A DNA stretch of 64,000 nucleotides from Nectonema munidae (GCA_030549495.1 JAUIRK010001036.1:406001-470000); one strand, 5' to 3'. Positions 12,115 to 23,447 are shown, counted from the stretch's first letter. Made by a program: numbers and translations. The notes: generated by a model from the letters alone, not told the origin.

Positions 12115-12685
12115 GGTTGTAGGTAAAAATGCCCCTGGAAAAAATACCTCCAGAAAAAATGCCCCTAATTAAAATGTAGGAAAAAAAGCCCCCTAATTTT
12201 TGATTTTCAGGATTTTTTTATATAAATATTTTTATTTGGTACCTTTTGAAAGGCTAAATTTCTAAAATTTCTTAATCTACAGGGTTTTTTTTTGTAAAGT
12301 TCTTGAAAACAATAGCAAAGGTGCAGATTTGTAGGAATGTGTTCTTAAAATCAGTTAAAATACACATTATATTTAGAGAGTGTTCTAATACACACAAAGT
12401 CCAAAAATATTTGCTGTTTTATAAAATTTTTTTTGTATTTAAAAAATTGTCGTATGCTGAGTTTTTTAGTTTACTTTAATTAAATTTTAAATGTTTTAGA
12501 TGAAAAGTTAACTTTTTTTTTACAAAAAAACCTTTATTTGACATATCTTTTTAAAAAAAAAATTTTTTAATTTTAATTAATAATTTTTTGAATTTTTTTT
12601 GTGTTTTACCTAATTTTAAATTGGGGCATTTTTACTGGGGGCGTTTTTTCCTACTTTTTAATTGGGGGAATTTTTTCTGCGCACC
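12115..12685. mobile_element. MULE-like MITE in copy A, 9-bp target duplication
   Basis: The element is flanked by ATATTCGAT at 12106-12114 and 12686-12694, a perfect 9-bp duplication. The ends GGTTGTAGGTAAAAATGCCC and (inverted) GGTGCGCAGAAAAAAT form imperfect terminal inverted repeats. These continue into AATTAAAA.GTAGGAAAAAA blocks on both sides. A 9-bp duplication is typical of Mutator-like elements. It contains no ORF and is non-autonomous. Confidence 0.75.
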
Positions 12686-12961
12686 ATATTCGATATGCAA
12701 ATTTAATTAAAATATTTTCGCTGGAAGTATAGTATTTAAATTCATCATTTTTGTAAAAAATAAATATAAAGTAGTCTTATAAATTTAGGACTTTAGGTAT
12801 GCGCTGAATACACTATATTTTAAAGGATTGCTTGAATATTTGGTCTCCCATGGTATTTCCAGACCACTAATTTTGAAAATTGCAACAAAAAATTTTCGCC
12901 CCCCCAATAATTTTGAAGATGTGCGCCCATGACTTGTACGTATATGAAGCGTTTGCATTAT

Positions 12962-13286
12962 CAGTAGATTAGAGTTAGGTAAATAATAAGAATGCTCAAA
13001 CATAGAGTTAGAGTTAGGTAAATTATAAGAATGCTTAAACTTAGAATTAAAGTTAGGAAAATCGGAAAACTGCTTATCTTTAGAGTTAGAGTTAGGAAAA
13101 CTGGAAAAGTGCTTAATTTTACAGTTAGAGTTAGGTAAATTAGAAGAGTGATTAAAATTAGAGTTAGAGTAAGGTATATAAGAAGAGTGCCTAAACTCAG
13201 AGTTAGAGTTGGGAAAATTGGACACAGCTTATCTTTAGAGTTAGAGTTAGCAAAACTGAAAGAGTGCTTAATTTTAGAGTTAGAAT
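12962..13286. repeat. 39-bp minisatellite, about 8 copies
   Basis: Units of 39 bp begin GAGTTAGAGTTAGG and end in a CTTAAACTTA-like tail. There are eight diverged copies, the seventh shortened. Since 39 is a multiple of 3, the minus strand stays open over 12785-13225 and reads as a 13-residue repeat of the type NSNSKFKHSxxLP. Nothing supports expression. Confidence 0.9.
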
Positions 13287-15165
13287 GCGACAGTCGCGAC
13301 ACTAAAATAGATGAATAAGATATAGGGAAATACCAAACGACAATAAAAAGATATGCTGCGACGTATGGCGACACAAATAAAATAGGAAAACATAAAGCGA
13401 CAGTTGCAACACTGAAATAGATGAATAGGATATAGGAAAATAGCAAGCGACAATAAAAAGATATGCTGCGACGCAGGCCCGTAGCTAGGACTTTTCAATT
13501 AGGAGGGCTGGAAAAAATTTTTTTGGGGGGGGGGGGGGGAGGGGCAAAATATTTCCACAAAAATTTTTTAGGTACTTTGAGTTATCTCTCCCCCATTCAA
13601 TAAATTTTTTTTAGTAAATTACTGAAAAAAAATTTTAAGTGGGAGGGAGATAACTAATAAGTACCAAATTTTTATATATAGTCTAAAAATAAACCATTTT
13701 TTGAACCCTTTATTGATATCGAAATATTTTAGGTTGGAGAGGGGCTCTGAATCTGAGTTGAGGAGGGGGGGGGGGGGTTTAGCCCCCTCCTGCCCTCGCT
13801 GGCTACGGGCCTGCTACGACGTATGGCGACACAAAAAAAATAGGAAAATATAAAGCGACAGTCGCGACACTAAAATAGATGAATGGGATATAGGGGAATA
13901 CAAAGCGACAATAAAAAGATGTGCTGCGACGTAAGGCGACACAAATAAAATAGGAACATATAAAGCGACAGTCGCGACACTAAAATAGATGAAAGGGATA
14001 TAGGGAAATAACAAGCGACAATAAAAAGATATGCTGCGACGTATGGCGATACAAATAAAATAGGAAAATATAAAGCGACAGTCGCGACAATAAAATAGAT
14101 GAAAGGGATATAGGGGAATACCAAGCGACAATAAAAAGATATGCTGCGACGTATGGCGACACAAATAAAATAGAAAAATATAAAGCGGAGTCGCGACACT
14201 AAAATAGATGAATGGGATATTGGGAAATACCAAGCGACAATAAAAAGATATGCTGCGACGTATGGCGATACAAATAAAATAGGAAAATATAAAGCGACAG
14301 TCGCGACAATAAAATAGATGAAAGGGATATAGGGGAATACCAAGCGACAATAAAAATATATGCTGCGACGTATGGCGACACAAATAAAATAGAAAAATAT
14401 AAAGCGACAGTCGCGACACTAAAATAGATGAAAGGGATATAGGGGAATACCAAGCGACAATAAAAAGATATGCTGCGACGTATGGCGACACAAATAAAAT
14501 AGGAAAATATAAAGCGACAGTCGCGACACTAAAATAGATGAATGGCATATTGGGAAATACCAAGCGACAATAAAAAGATATGCTGCGACGTATGGCGACT
14601 CAAATAAAATAGGAAAATATAAAGCGACAGTCGCGACAGTAAAATAGATGAATGGGATATTGGGAAATACCAAGCGACAATAAAAAATATGGTGTGACGT
14701 ACGGCGACACAAATAAAATAAAAAAATATAAAGCGACAGTCGCGACACTAAAATAGATGAACGGGATATAGGGAAATACCAAGCGACAATAAAAAGATAT
14801 GCTGCGACGTATGGCGACACAAATAAAATAGGAAAATATATAGCGGCAGTCGCGACACTAAAATAGATGAAAGGGATATAGGGAAATACCAAGCGACAAT
14901 AAAAAGATATGTTGCGACGTATGGCGACACAAATAAAATAGGAAAATATAAAGCGTCAGTCGCGACACTAAAATAGATAAAAGGTATATAGGGGAATACC
15001 AAGCAACAACAAAAAGATATGCTGCGACGTATGGCAACACAAATAAAATAGAAAAATATAAAGCGACAGTCGCGACACTAAAATAGATGAAAGGAATATA
15101 GGGGAATACCAAGGGAAAATAAAAAGATATGCTGCGACGTATGGCGACACAATAAAATAGGGATA
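13287..15165. repeat. 110-bp satellite, 14 units, interrupted by a MITE
   Basis: Units start with GCGACAGTCGCGAC at 13287, 13397, 13855, 13965, 14075, 14185, 14294, 14404, 14514, 14624, 14733, 14843, 14953 and 15063. The period is 110 bp, and 108-109 bp in a few. The unit is rich in CGAC and contains the dyad GTCGCGAC and the phrase ATGCTGCGACGTATGGCGAC. Because 110 is not a multiple of 3, three units make one cycle. The minus strand is open in all three frames across most of the array, giving overlapping pseudo-ORFs of 60-249 codons. The second unit is split by the MITE at 13474-13813. Confidence 0.95.
13474..13813. mobile_element. 340-bp hAT-like MITE inside the satellite
   Basis: The ends CAGGCCCGTAGCTAG and CTGGCTACGGGCCTG are inverted repeats matching at 14 of 15 bases. 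They are flanked by CTGCGACG (13466-13473) and CTACGACG (13814-13821), an 8-bp target duplication with one mismatch taken from the satellite unit. CAG-starting ends plus 8-bp duplications indicate hAT. Long G runs lie near both ends and no coding region is present. Confidence 0.9.
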
Positions 15166-16250
15166 TATAACGTGACACATAGACATAAGTATGTACGTAT
15201 AACAAAAACTTTGGTATAGCCCCTAAGTTTGTGATTTTGTTGTTAGGAGTTTTTTTATAAAAAAAATTTTTTATGCAATTAAAGTATACATATGTATGAA
15301 TAATAATTGTAAAAAAGATTTCAGAAATTTTTTTAAATTTACCAGGATCGCTCCCCAAAAATTCAAATTTGAACATTTTTAATCAAATTTTGCTCAAAAA
15401 TTAAAATTTATTTTTTTTTCTAATATTTTTATAAAAGGATGCAGAATGAGTTATATTTTATTGTAATATTTTTAATTTTTGAAAAATATTCAGTTTTTAA
15501 TTTTCACTTTTCGGCGTTAAAAAATGACGCAAATTTTACCACATTAAAATTTTGATCAAATTTTACCAAAAATTGGAGCCTTAAAATAAAATTGACTTTC
15601 CTATTTACTTTTTGCACAACTCTTTCTCTACAAGTTAATATAAAAATTATTTATATTTGTTGCATAAAATTTTCGGCAAAACGACGCCAAACAAGGTAAC
15701 TTTGACAATCCGATTTTTTTTATTTGAAATTTTTTTTATTTTTTTTTAAATAAATTACATATTCGTGTTCTAAATGAAAATATAAATAAATCTTGAAAAA
15801 ATTTTGTAAATTATTTTAGGAATTTTTAGAATAGGTTAACATAAATCTAAATTTGAATATATTTGATTCGCCAATATTTAGAAAATATTCGTTTACTTCG
15901 TATATTCGTAGTTTTATTTATTTACTATTTCACCCTTTTGACGTTAAAAATGTGTCTAAAATAGATATTTTATTCCTTTTTAAAAAAAATTTACAATTTT
16001 TATAAAAAAATTTCTTAGATATTTATAAAGCTCTCTTTTCTCTACAATTAAGTTGAAAAAAATACATTTTCATTTCCTGCAGATTGTTAGCCTTAGAGAG
16101 TACACAAAAACTTTTAACTTAAAACTGATATTTATATTCAATTTTTACAAAAATAAAAAAATTTTAGATCATTTTTTTATTAAATCGTGCAAAATTTATT
16201 AGCTATTTCCTTTTTGCAAAATCTGCTTAAGTCAGACAACTTTTATCTAC
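15166..16250. other. AT-rich stretch, nothing recognised
   Basis: No coding similarity, tandem structure or clear element end was seen on either strand. Confidence 0.5.
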
Positions 16251-16251
16251 C

Positions 16252-17640
16252 GTAATTCCCCACGTATAATGCGCAGTTTTTCCCCTCAAAATCAACTGTA
16301 AAAACCGCTGAGTAGTACGCTGAGGCGTGTTTTATTATACACGGAAAACATTATTTATTGATGAACTAAAAATAATAAAAATTAGTTTTAAAAATAAAAA
16401 AGCACATAATAATGAATATTTTTATTCGGAACTTTCAGAGTCGTCATCATCATCGGAATTGTAAAAAAACTGTTTTGCTTTCTCTATCGACATCATGTCC
16501 TCATAGAATAAATCATCGTCATAGTCTTCAAAATTCTTATCATCAGTATTCTCTGTTTCTTCTTGTGCTGGCGTATCTGTCCATAGGGTATCGTCCTCTG
16601 TGGCGTCCATAGCATTTGAAATTGAGCAATGCTTGAATGATTTGATAATGATGTTAAGATCTAGCTCTTTCCAGACCTCTTTCAACCATTTGGTCACGCT
16701 CACTAAATCAGGTGCACGAGTGCGAATACCCTTAGTGTAAGATTTTTTTCCATGCTGCATCCACTCTTGCCATTTTGCTTTCAGGAGAGATTTCATTGGA
16801 TAATTGATGTCTAGTCAAATGGCTGAAGCATTGATGTCATGCCTACAGGGATAATAATAACTTCTGTCTTGTGTTGTTTTTGTAAATGCTTGATGAACTA
16901 GGGGTTTCGGTGGCATGTGAAAACATCAAGAACAAAGAGGCTGTTGTCTTTTTTTAACAATCCCCCGGCACGATTCCTCCACACAACATTGGCCCAGTCC
17001 ATCATCAATTTATCATTCATCCATCCTTTTAGATAGGAACGCACAATAAAACCACTGCGAAATATATGCCCTTTGGTAGTCTTTTTTTTCTTAAAAACGA
17101 TGTATGGTTGAAGTTTTGTGCTATCAGACATGCATGTTAGCATCACAGTGAATCGGCTTTTTTCATGACCCGTAGATTGAATTGATATGGAAGAGGTCCT
17201 TTTCTTTTGATAGTAAAGTTTGACTGGATATCAAAGGTAAGTGGCGTTTGATCAGCATTTCCAATGAAAGACAGAGGTGGATTCAGCTCTTTGCGTCGCT
17301 TGATGAGAAATCGTTAAAATGCCGTGATATTTTCTTCGTAGTCACCAGGTAATTTCTGCGCAATATGAGTTTTTTGACGTACTTACAAATCATGACGTGC
17401 CATAAACCTGTAGCACCAGTTACCGGAGGCCTTAAAATTGGCCAAATTGAGTGGTTCAGCAAGCAATTTACTCAATGCGAGATCTTTTTCATGGCACTCA
17501 GTAATATAGTCCACCAGTTGTTTCTCCAGTTCCGGGTAATAAGTTGGTGCACCCCTGTTAGCACGTTTCTTTCTGGGCATCTTGTTCAACATAGTTTTTT
17601 TGTTCCCCACAATCTCACATTACTCTCATTTAGCGTAAAT
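16252..17640 (-). mobile_element. pogo-like (Tc1/mariner superfamily) transposase remnant
   Basis: This is a DDE transposase of the pogo/Tigger group, read from 17610 to 16422. It begins with a Lys/Arg-rich start, then PTYYPELEKQLVDYI and NWCYRFMARHDL, the CENP-B-like DNA-binding part. GNADQTPLTFDI carries the first catalytic Asp, FVLDVFTCHRNP the second, and SMLQPFD the C-terminal block with the third. After that come KAKWQEWMQHGKK and AMDATEDDTLW, and an acidic tail rich in Asp and Glu. Stops and frameshifts separate the blocks. The sequence CCGTAATTCCCCACGTATAA at about 16251, with TGCGCAG next, looks like one terminal inverted repeat. The other end was not seen. Confidence 0.85.
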
Positions 17641-17689
17641 TTACGGGCAGCAGACCTATTACCATCTGAGTTAGTAAAAATAATGAAAT

Positions 17690-18135
17690 TTTAAAATTCC
17701 ACTCTTAAAGAAAAGATTTGCAGTGTGATATAAGTAAGGTTTATTATATATTAAACTAATGGCTTTCTTTTGAACCGTATAAATTTATCACAAGAGTTGA
17801 AGCCCCAGTTTTCTAAACTATATATTACGTGAGGAAGAAATAAACTTTAGTAAATGAGTAGTTTATTATTAATGGGTAGTAAAGATATACAAGATCTTAT
17901 TTTTCTAAGAATACAATTTAGTTTATTAAGCGTAAAATGTCTATGTTTTTTCATGTTTAGGTTTTCATCGATAATCAAACCTAGGAGGTTAAATTCAGAG
18001 ATGAATTCGATACCAATTTAGAGAGGTTTAAAATTGGGAAAATAGGAGGATATTATTTCTTTTCTTTTTGAAATATTAACTATTAACGAATTAATGGCAA
18101 ACCATTTTTTATATAAATTTTGCACATAAGATGAT
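17690..18135 (-). mobile_element. LINE reverse transcriptase C-terminal remnant
   Basis: The minus strand reads KKWFAINSLIVNISK, then FISEFNLLGLIIDENLNMKK, then INNKLLIY with FLPHVIYSLENWGFNSC. These correspond to the thumb and connection part after the YADD core of non-LTR reverse transcriptases: W...N.L..N..KT, then FLG..ID..L.WK.H, then LPH..Y....WG. At least one stop interrupts it. The polymerase core and both ends are missing. Confidence 0.75.
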
Positions 18136-19440
18136 CGAAAGGAACTAAAGTAATATATAATGCAATACGTATGTTAGCCCCTAGTTTATTGTCCTTGCTA
18201 CACCACTTATACAATCTAACTGAAAATCTAGAATAAAATCAGAGTATAACTTCATATCATTTGTTTTTTAATAAATTAAATAAAATTTTCATTAAAAAAT
18301 TGGGAGTTTTTTTTTATAAAATTATAACATCAAACAATCTCATTATAGTATGGTTCTTTTTAAAAGTATATTAAACTTTTCGTTTTTACTCTAAAGAGAA
18401 AAAGAAGACAAAAAAGAATAAGGAATGAATTCATTTAAAGGATAAAATTTGGCTTAATATATCCTTATAGAGAAAGCTTAAATATGTAAAATAAGCTTGA
18501 ATAGTATAAATATTATATATAACTAACGTATCTCAAAGTCTAACTAAATGAGGGGGTTATCTTTTAAAAGTTAACTGTTAAGTATAGTTTTGTATTTAGA
18601 ATACTTATCTTTAATCGTTTACCGTTCACCAGAATATGAAACTCAAAATCAAAGAGTTTTAATATAAATTCAACTAATATTCATTAACAATATTCTATGG
18701 TATCAAAAAATAATTTGTTATGATCGTATCGATGTTCATAGCTTTTTTTTATTGATTTCCAAAATGGATTTCATTGTCAACACTAGTGTGTTTCAAAAAA
18801 TGAAACTTTTTGGATCTTTATGAGTAATCTCTCGTTACATTCCTTTTCATCAAAAAACTAGTTTGGCAAAATTTTATACTGTAAAGTCCACATCTTCATG
18901 TCGCGCACAGCTACAGAAGTCAGTACCTATACAGAAGTTATGGGGGCATAACATGTTGTTCACTCCTGTCTTGTACAGCAGTGAGTTGTTCATCTTTGTG
19001 AAGTGACAAAACATTTTAAGGGATCGTATTTATGATTATTCATTAAAATTTCAAAAATTTATTAATACATATAAAAGTATACCACTACTACAACGAATTA
19101 TTAAATACATCTTACGTCGTGAATGGCATGTTTGTTGACTACACTATATTATCTAATCGATAAATTGGTGTTTCCTATTATTCACTGTATTTTATATTTT
19201 TGATTATTTTGATAAATTAGTTCAATATTATGTGATAGATCTCTCATATATTATAGGAAATAATCTCCATCAATTTTCTAACATAAATACATTAGTTTGC
19301 CATTATTAATCGAGATTCAACATTTCCTGTCATAGCAGTTCAAAGAAAATAGACCCTGCTTTTAGATAAACTATAATAAATCAGATACTTATATGTGTTT
19401 GTTGTTTGCACTCCTTGTTGATCCACTGCCTCTATTCAAA
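18136..19440. other. AT-rich stretch, nothing recognised
   Basis: No gene or repeat could be supported here on either strand. Confidence 0.45.
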
Positions 19441-20077
19441 TGTCTGAGTTGCGGTCAAAGAATACTCTCTGGCTGGTTAACGGAATAGCAACGAACGAGT
19501 TACCACAAACTTGCTTTCCCTCACTGGAGAAGTTTTGAGGGTTTTGGAATGGCATGTCAAGAGGAATCCCAGAGACCTGACTAAGGCCATACGAGAAACC
19601 ACTCTAAATATTCAAGAGCAATGGGGAAAGGCCAATATTCCAAACATTAACGTTTTTTCGCACCTTGAGAAAATTAAAAATACACTAACAAAACAAAAAA
19701 AGAACAAAAGTAAGAGATTTACTACTAATAGAGCAATAGAGCTCTATAATAGAGCAAAATGTGTTAGAGCAAAAAACATCATAACAAATATATATCATTC
19801 ATACACAACATATGGAGTTAAGTTGTTAAATAAATATATGTACTACACACAAAGACACACCCTATTAAACGAGAGTAAGAGAAAAAGAAGGAGAGAGAGA
19901 GATTATTTACACACACTTTTCATACTCTCAAAAGAAACCCATTTTTGTTTTTACTCTAGTATAGCATTGTATATATTCATCGATTCATTCTCCTGTACAT
20001 TATGCAACAGATGTATACAAAATGTGAATAAAAAGCTGAAAAGAAGATGGAAAAATATCAATACGATTTGTTCTTAG
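19441..20077 (+). pseudogene. Unassigned broken ORF, probably from a repeat
   Basis: The first frame reads MSELRSKNTLWLVNGIATNE and LPQTCFPSLEKF and then stops. The next frame continues without loss of sense as EVLRVLEWHVKRNPRDLTKA and IRETTLNIQEQWGKANIPNI over 19511-20077. The charged, helix-like first 75 codons look like former coding sequence, whereas the later Lys/Arg/Ser-rich part looks random. I do not recognise a family. The likely single frameshift near 19535 and the transposon-end-like sequence that follows at about 20208 suggest part of a DNA transposon. Confidence 0.4.
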
Positions 20078-20089
20078 CCTTATTGAAAA

Positions 20090-20208
20090 AAATAGTGCAA
20101 ATTGGTAAATTTTCTGCAAATATTTGTTACGCATTTTTCTATGAAAAACCCGCCAATACCGTAAACCGCAAATACTGAACCGCGAATAATCTTGGTTTGT
20201 CTGTACGA
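20090..20208 (-). mobile_element. Possible Tc1/mariner-pogo type terminal sequence
   Basis: Read on the minus strand from 20208 it begins CAGACAAACCAAGATTATTC, then GCGGTTCAGTATTTGCGG, followed by TA outside. Tigger/pogo ends begin CAG and sit in TA targets. No matching left end was located. Confidence 0.4.
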
Positions 20209-21282
20209 ATAAAAAATTTAAGTTTTTGAATATATAACTACAATTCATGAATTACTAATTTTGAATGAAAGTACGCTTAGGGATCATACATAACAAAGAA
20301 TATTTTAAGTTTTTAATGAAGAAACCCAACTATGCCTAATTTTGCCACGTTCGGCTAAAAAGGATTGATGCATGTTGAGTTGTGTTGTATTGAACAAATG
20401 ATTGATCATTTTTGTTTCAACCACTTGCCTTATTTTTGTTTTTTTAATTGTTTGCAAAGATGTACATCCTGTTAATATATTGTCAAACGCAAGACGTTAA
20501 ATACTTCCCACATAAAATAGATAAAAGGCTTTGGCCTTTGTAAGTGGTGAATTTCAAATGGGCTCTCCAATCTGACACCGAAGAACATCGTTTAATCAAT
20601 TTATTTTGCTCAGTGTTGAATAAACATCAATGCACATTTCAAACAAACTGATCCATATTACGACTTTTTATGATTAAGCGTAAGTATATTCATCTATCAT
20701 TTATGATTTTGCCATATGAACCGTGACAACTAACCATGCTAATAATATGAGCTTTGACGTCTGATTTGTGGACAATCGATATATGAAAGTACATGTAGTA
20801 CTAAATTTTATCACATATTGTCTCTTATGATGTATAAAAGGGAGATATATTGATGAATTTTTGTTATAATCGTTGGGGGAAGGAGGTATTTTTTCTGGGG
20901 CATTTTTCCACACACCCTTTAACTACATTCTTAAAAAGTTGACTTCTATATATTTATTAGAATGCCAGATTTATAAATAAAGAAATTATTTAAATTTATT
21001 ATTTACTGGAGAAATAATTAATATGGAAAATACATATTTTAATATAAAAAAAGAGATTGTTAATAATATTTAGAGTTTGATTTTTGCAAATTCATTTTTT
21101 CAAAAATAAAAAATCAGAATTCTGGTTCTTCTAGTTAAGCCTTAGTCGTTTGACCTTCGATCTGGGGACTCACATCCTCAATATTTTTGGAAGGGAGGAG
21201 GCAACCTTTTTCTTTAATATAAATTTACCCTTCCATTCTCAGCTCCCAATTCATCATAACTTGGGATAACTACGTCGATTTT
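20209..21282. other. AT-rich stretch, nothing recognised
   Basis: No gene or clear repeat was seen. Confidence 0.45.
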
Positions 21283-21436
21283 AAGGTAAGGTGCAGCAGA
21301 TGTATTTTCATTGACAAGGCACTGATGTACCGCTTATGTCAAACTATGAACAAATTCGTATCGATGAGGAATCGAATCTAGAGGCTTCCGTGCTATGTCC
21401 ACATCTCAACCAACCTGCCATGCCACCCATAGAGTA
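21283..21436 (-). mobile_element. tRNA-derived SINE in composite repeat copy B
   Basis: Box B (GATTCGATTCC, minus strand) lies at 21368-21378 and a box A-like TGGCAGGTTGG at 21410-21420. The body ends in CTGCTGCACCTTACC, as in copy A. Confidence 0.75.
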
Positions 21437-21962
21437 TGCTGTAGGGGATACATCAAATTAGTTTTCAAAAAACTTAAGTTATGCTCTAAAATTTTTTAGT
21501 TTTTGTTGAAGCTCTATAACTTTTTCTGATAGACTCTTTTTCCTTAGAAATTATTATAAAAGGCAAATCATTGCAAAATGTTAACAGTTATTTTATTTTT
21601 GTAGCTTGTATCAATTTAGTTTTTAAACTATTTTTGAATGATGCTGAGTAAAATGAAATAATGCGATCTTAATTTTTGGTTTTATTTTTGTTTGCACAAT
21701 TATAACATCATTTTATACCCTTGCCCCTGAATCAATCACATTTTATCATATAAACATCGCAGGGTGTCTAGTAGACTCTTTGCCTTTAGACTACATTCAC
21801 TCATATAAAACTATCCAACCTTCAGTTATTTGTTTTCTCTATGAATCAAATATCCTTTCATCAATTCCTGTGATGTGCCTGGTAGACTACTTCATTTTTC
21901 AAATCAAAAGCCTATTCCACCCCCTAAAATTTTGGATTTTTTTAAACTAGTGTATATTCGAT

Positions 21963-22522
21963 GGTTGTAGGTAAAAATGCCCCCAATTAAAAAGTAGGAA
22001 AAAATGCCCCCTAATTTTTGATTTTCATGATTTTTTTAAATTATATAAATATTTTTATTTGGTACCACGTAAGGCTAAATTTCTAAAATTTCTTAATCTA
22101 TAAGGTTTTTTTCTTTATAAAGTTCTTTAAAACAATAGCAAAGGTGCAGATTTATGGGAATGTGTTCTTAAAATCAGTTAAAACACAAATTATATTTAGA
22201 AAGTGTTCTGATACACACAAAGTCGAAAAATATTTGCTTTTTTATAATTTTTTTTTTGTATTTAAAAAATTTTCCTATGCTGAGTTTTTTAGTTTACTTT
22301 AATTAAATTTTAAATGTTTTAGATGAAAAGTTAACTTTTGTTTTTTTTACAAAAAATCTTTATTTCACATATCTTTTTAAAAAAAATTTTTTTTTAATTT
22401 TAATTAATAATTTTTGAAATTTTTTGTTTTGGGGCATTTTTTTCGGTTGCATTTTACTGGGGGTTCCTACTTTTTAATTGGGGGCATTTTTTTGGGGGGG
22501 GGGGGCATTTTTTCTACGCACC
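21963..22522. mobile_element. MULE-like MITE in copy B, 9-bp target duplication
   Basis: ATATTCGAT flanks the element at 21954-21962 and 22523-22531. The ends are GGTTGTAGGTAAAAATGCCC and, inverted, GGTGCGTAGAAAAAATGCCC. They continue into matching AATTAAAAAGTAGGAA segments. It is the same insertion as at 12115-12685. Confidence 0.75.
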
Positions 22523-22827
22523 ATATTCGATATGCAAATTTAATTAAAATATTTTCGCTGGAAGTATAGTATTTAAATTCACCAAATTTGTAAAAAAAAT
22601 ATAAAGTAGTCTTATAAATTTAGGTATGCGCTGAATACACTCTATTTTAAACGATTGCTTGAATATTTGGTCTCCCGTGGCATTTCCAAACCACTAATTT
22701 TGAAAATTGCAACAAAAAAATTTCGCCCCCCAATAATTTTGAGGATATGCGCCCCTGGCTGCAAACCCCACTACCCCTTAATTAATCTCACACTGCTTAC
22801 GCTAATTAAGGCCCTGATATACTATAC

Positions 22828-22866
22828 CAAGGGTGCCCAAATACGACTCTTAAAGCTGCACTTGGC
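22828..22866 (+). mobile_element. hAT-like end fragment
   Basis: CAAGGGTGCCCAAATACGAC followed by TCTTAAAGCTGCACTTGGC resembles the CAGGGGTGCCCAAACTACGG ends of some hAT elements. It may be the left end of the hAT whose coding remnants start near 23990, but no right end was found to test this. Confidence 0.4.
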
Positions 22867-23224
22867 TATTAATATATTTTAAAAGTATTTTAATGATTAT
22901 AACAATGATTTAAAGTTAAATTACAAATTACTTTTATCATTTCATTAAATTTTATATTATAATTCAAAAATAAAACTTGTATTTAGTTTCTCTCCCTAAA
23001 GTATATTTTTTGATCCCCACCTGACATTGTGTGTGTTCACTCCTGTACTTTACCATTGAGATCTATTATTTTTATGAATTGACCGGCTCTTCAATTTTCG
23101 TTTCGTATATATTTTTTTTAAAAATCATTCAATTTTTTTTCATTCTTAAATCCAAATTCTTTATTTCATTTCAGGGATAAGATGGCATTAAAGGATATTT
23201 GATAGACAATATTAAAAGATTAAA

Positions 23225-23345
23225 TCACTCACCATTCGTCATATGTTGCGTTGCTCTTCATTCAAACGAACTCATGCTATTCAATATCATTCTTTGATCA
23301 ATTTCAGGTGGACTCACTGGGCCAAAAAGTTTTCCACATCAAAAC
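23225..23345 (+). mobile_element. Fragment of an unassigned transposase-like family
   Basis: The + strand reads RLNHSPFVICCVALHSNELM, then after a stop SISGGLTGPKSF. I recall uncharacterised multi-copy invertebrate proteins with a ...LHTNELPLRHL...LDG.T.GP..F pattern. That recollection, not a search, is the basis of this call. Confidence 0.35.
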
Positions 23346-23447
23346 TTTTTTATAATGAATCTTTGAGTACGAAGTTTTTTTTAGTTTAAATTTATCACAG
23401 AAAGTTTAATAATACACTTTTAAAATGTCAATCAAAAAATATTGACG

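Larger units (their letters stand above)
11436..12928 (-). repeat. Composite repeat C1, copy A (SINE + MULE-like MITE inside)
   Basis: About 1.49 kb is nearly identical in order and largely in sequence to 21283-22757. Both copies begin (+ strand) with AAGGTAAGGTGCAGCAG, the 3' end of a tRNA-derived SINE. Both carry the same MITE at the same site and end in CCCCCCAATAATTTTGA then TGCGCCC. In copy B the end reads on to CGCCCCTG, a hAT-like terminus. The shared internal insertion shows that the composite existed before the two copies dispersed. Confidence 0.85.
21283..22757 (-). repeat. Composite repeat C1, copy B
   Basis: This is a direct-orientation partner of 11436-12928 with the same SINE, the same MITE and the same end. 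The right end is CGCCCCTG at 22750-22757, which inverted reads CAGGGGCGCATATCC, a hAT-like terminus. Differences from copy A are scattered substitutions and small indels, including an extra TTTGGTTTTATT-like insertion and a G run at about 22494-22506. Confidence 0.85.

Noticed and set aside
12785-13446. Two minus-strand ORFs with Asn/Ser or Leu/Thr repeats
   Set aside because: Both are readings of the 39-bp minisatellite and its join to the satellite.
12962-15165. Possible CRISPR-like array of regular repeats
   Set aside because: Repeats are contiguous without unique spacers and the sequence is eukaryotic.
13814-15376. Many overlapping hydrophobic ORFs of 60-249 codons on the minus strand (YFPILFVSPYVAAYLFIVAW-like)
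   Set aside because: They are all frames of the 110-bp satellite. No start context, splice site or family match was found.
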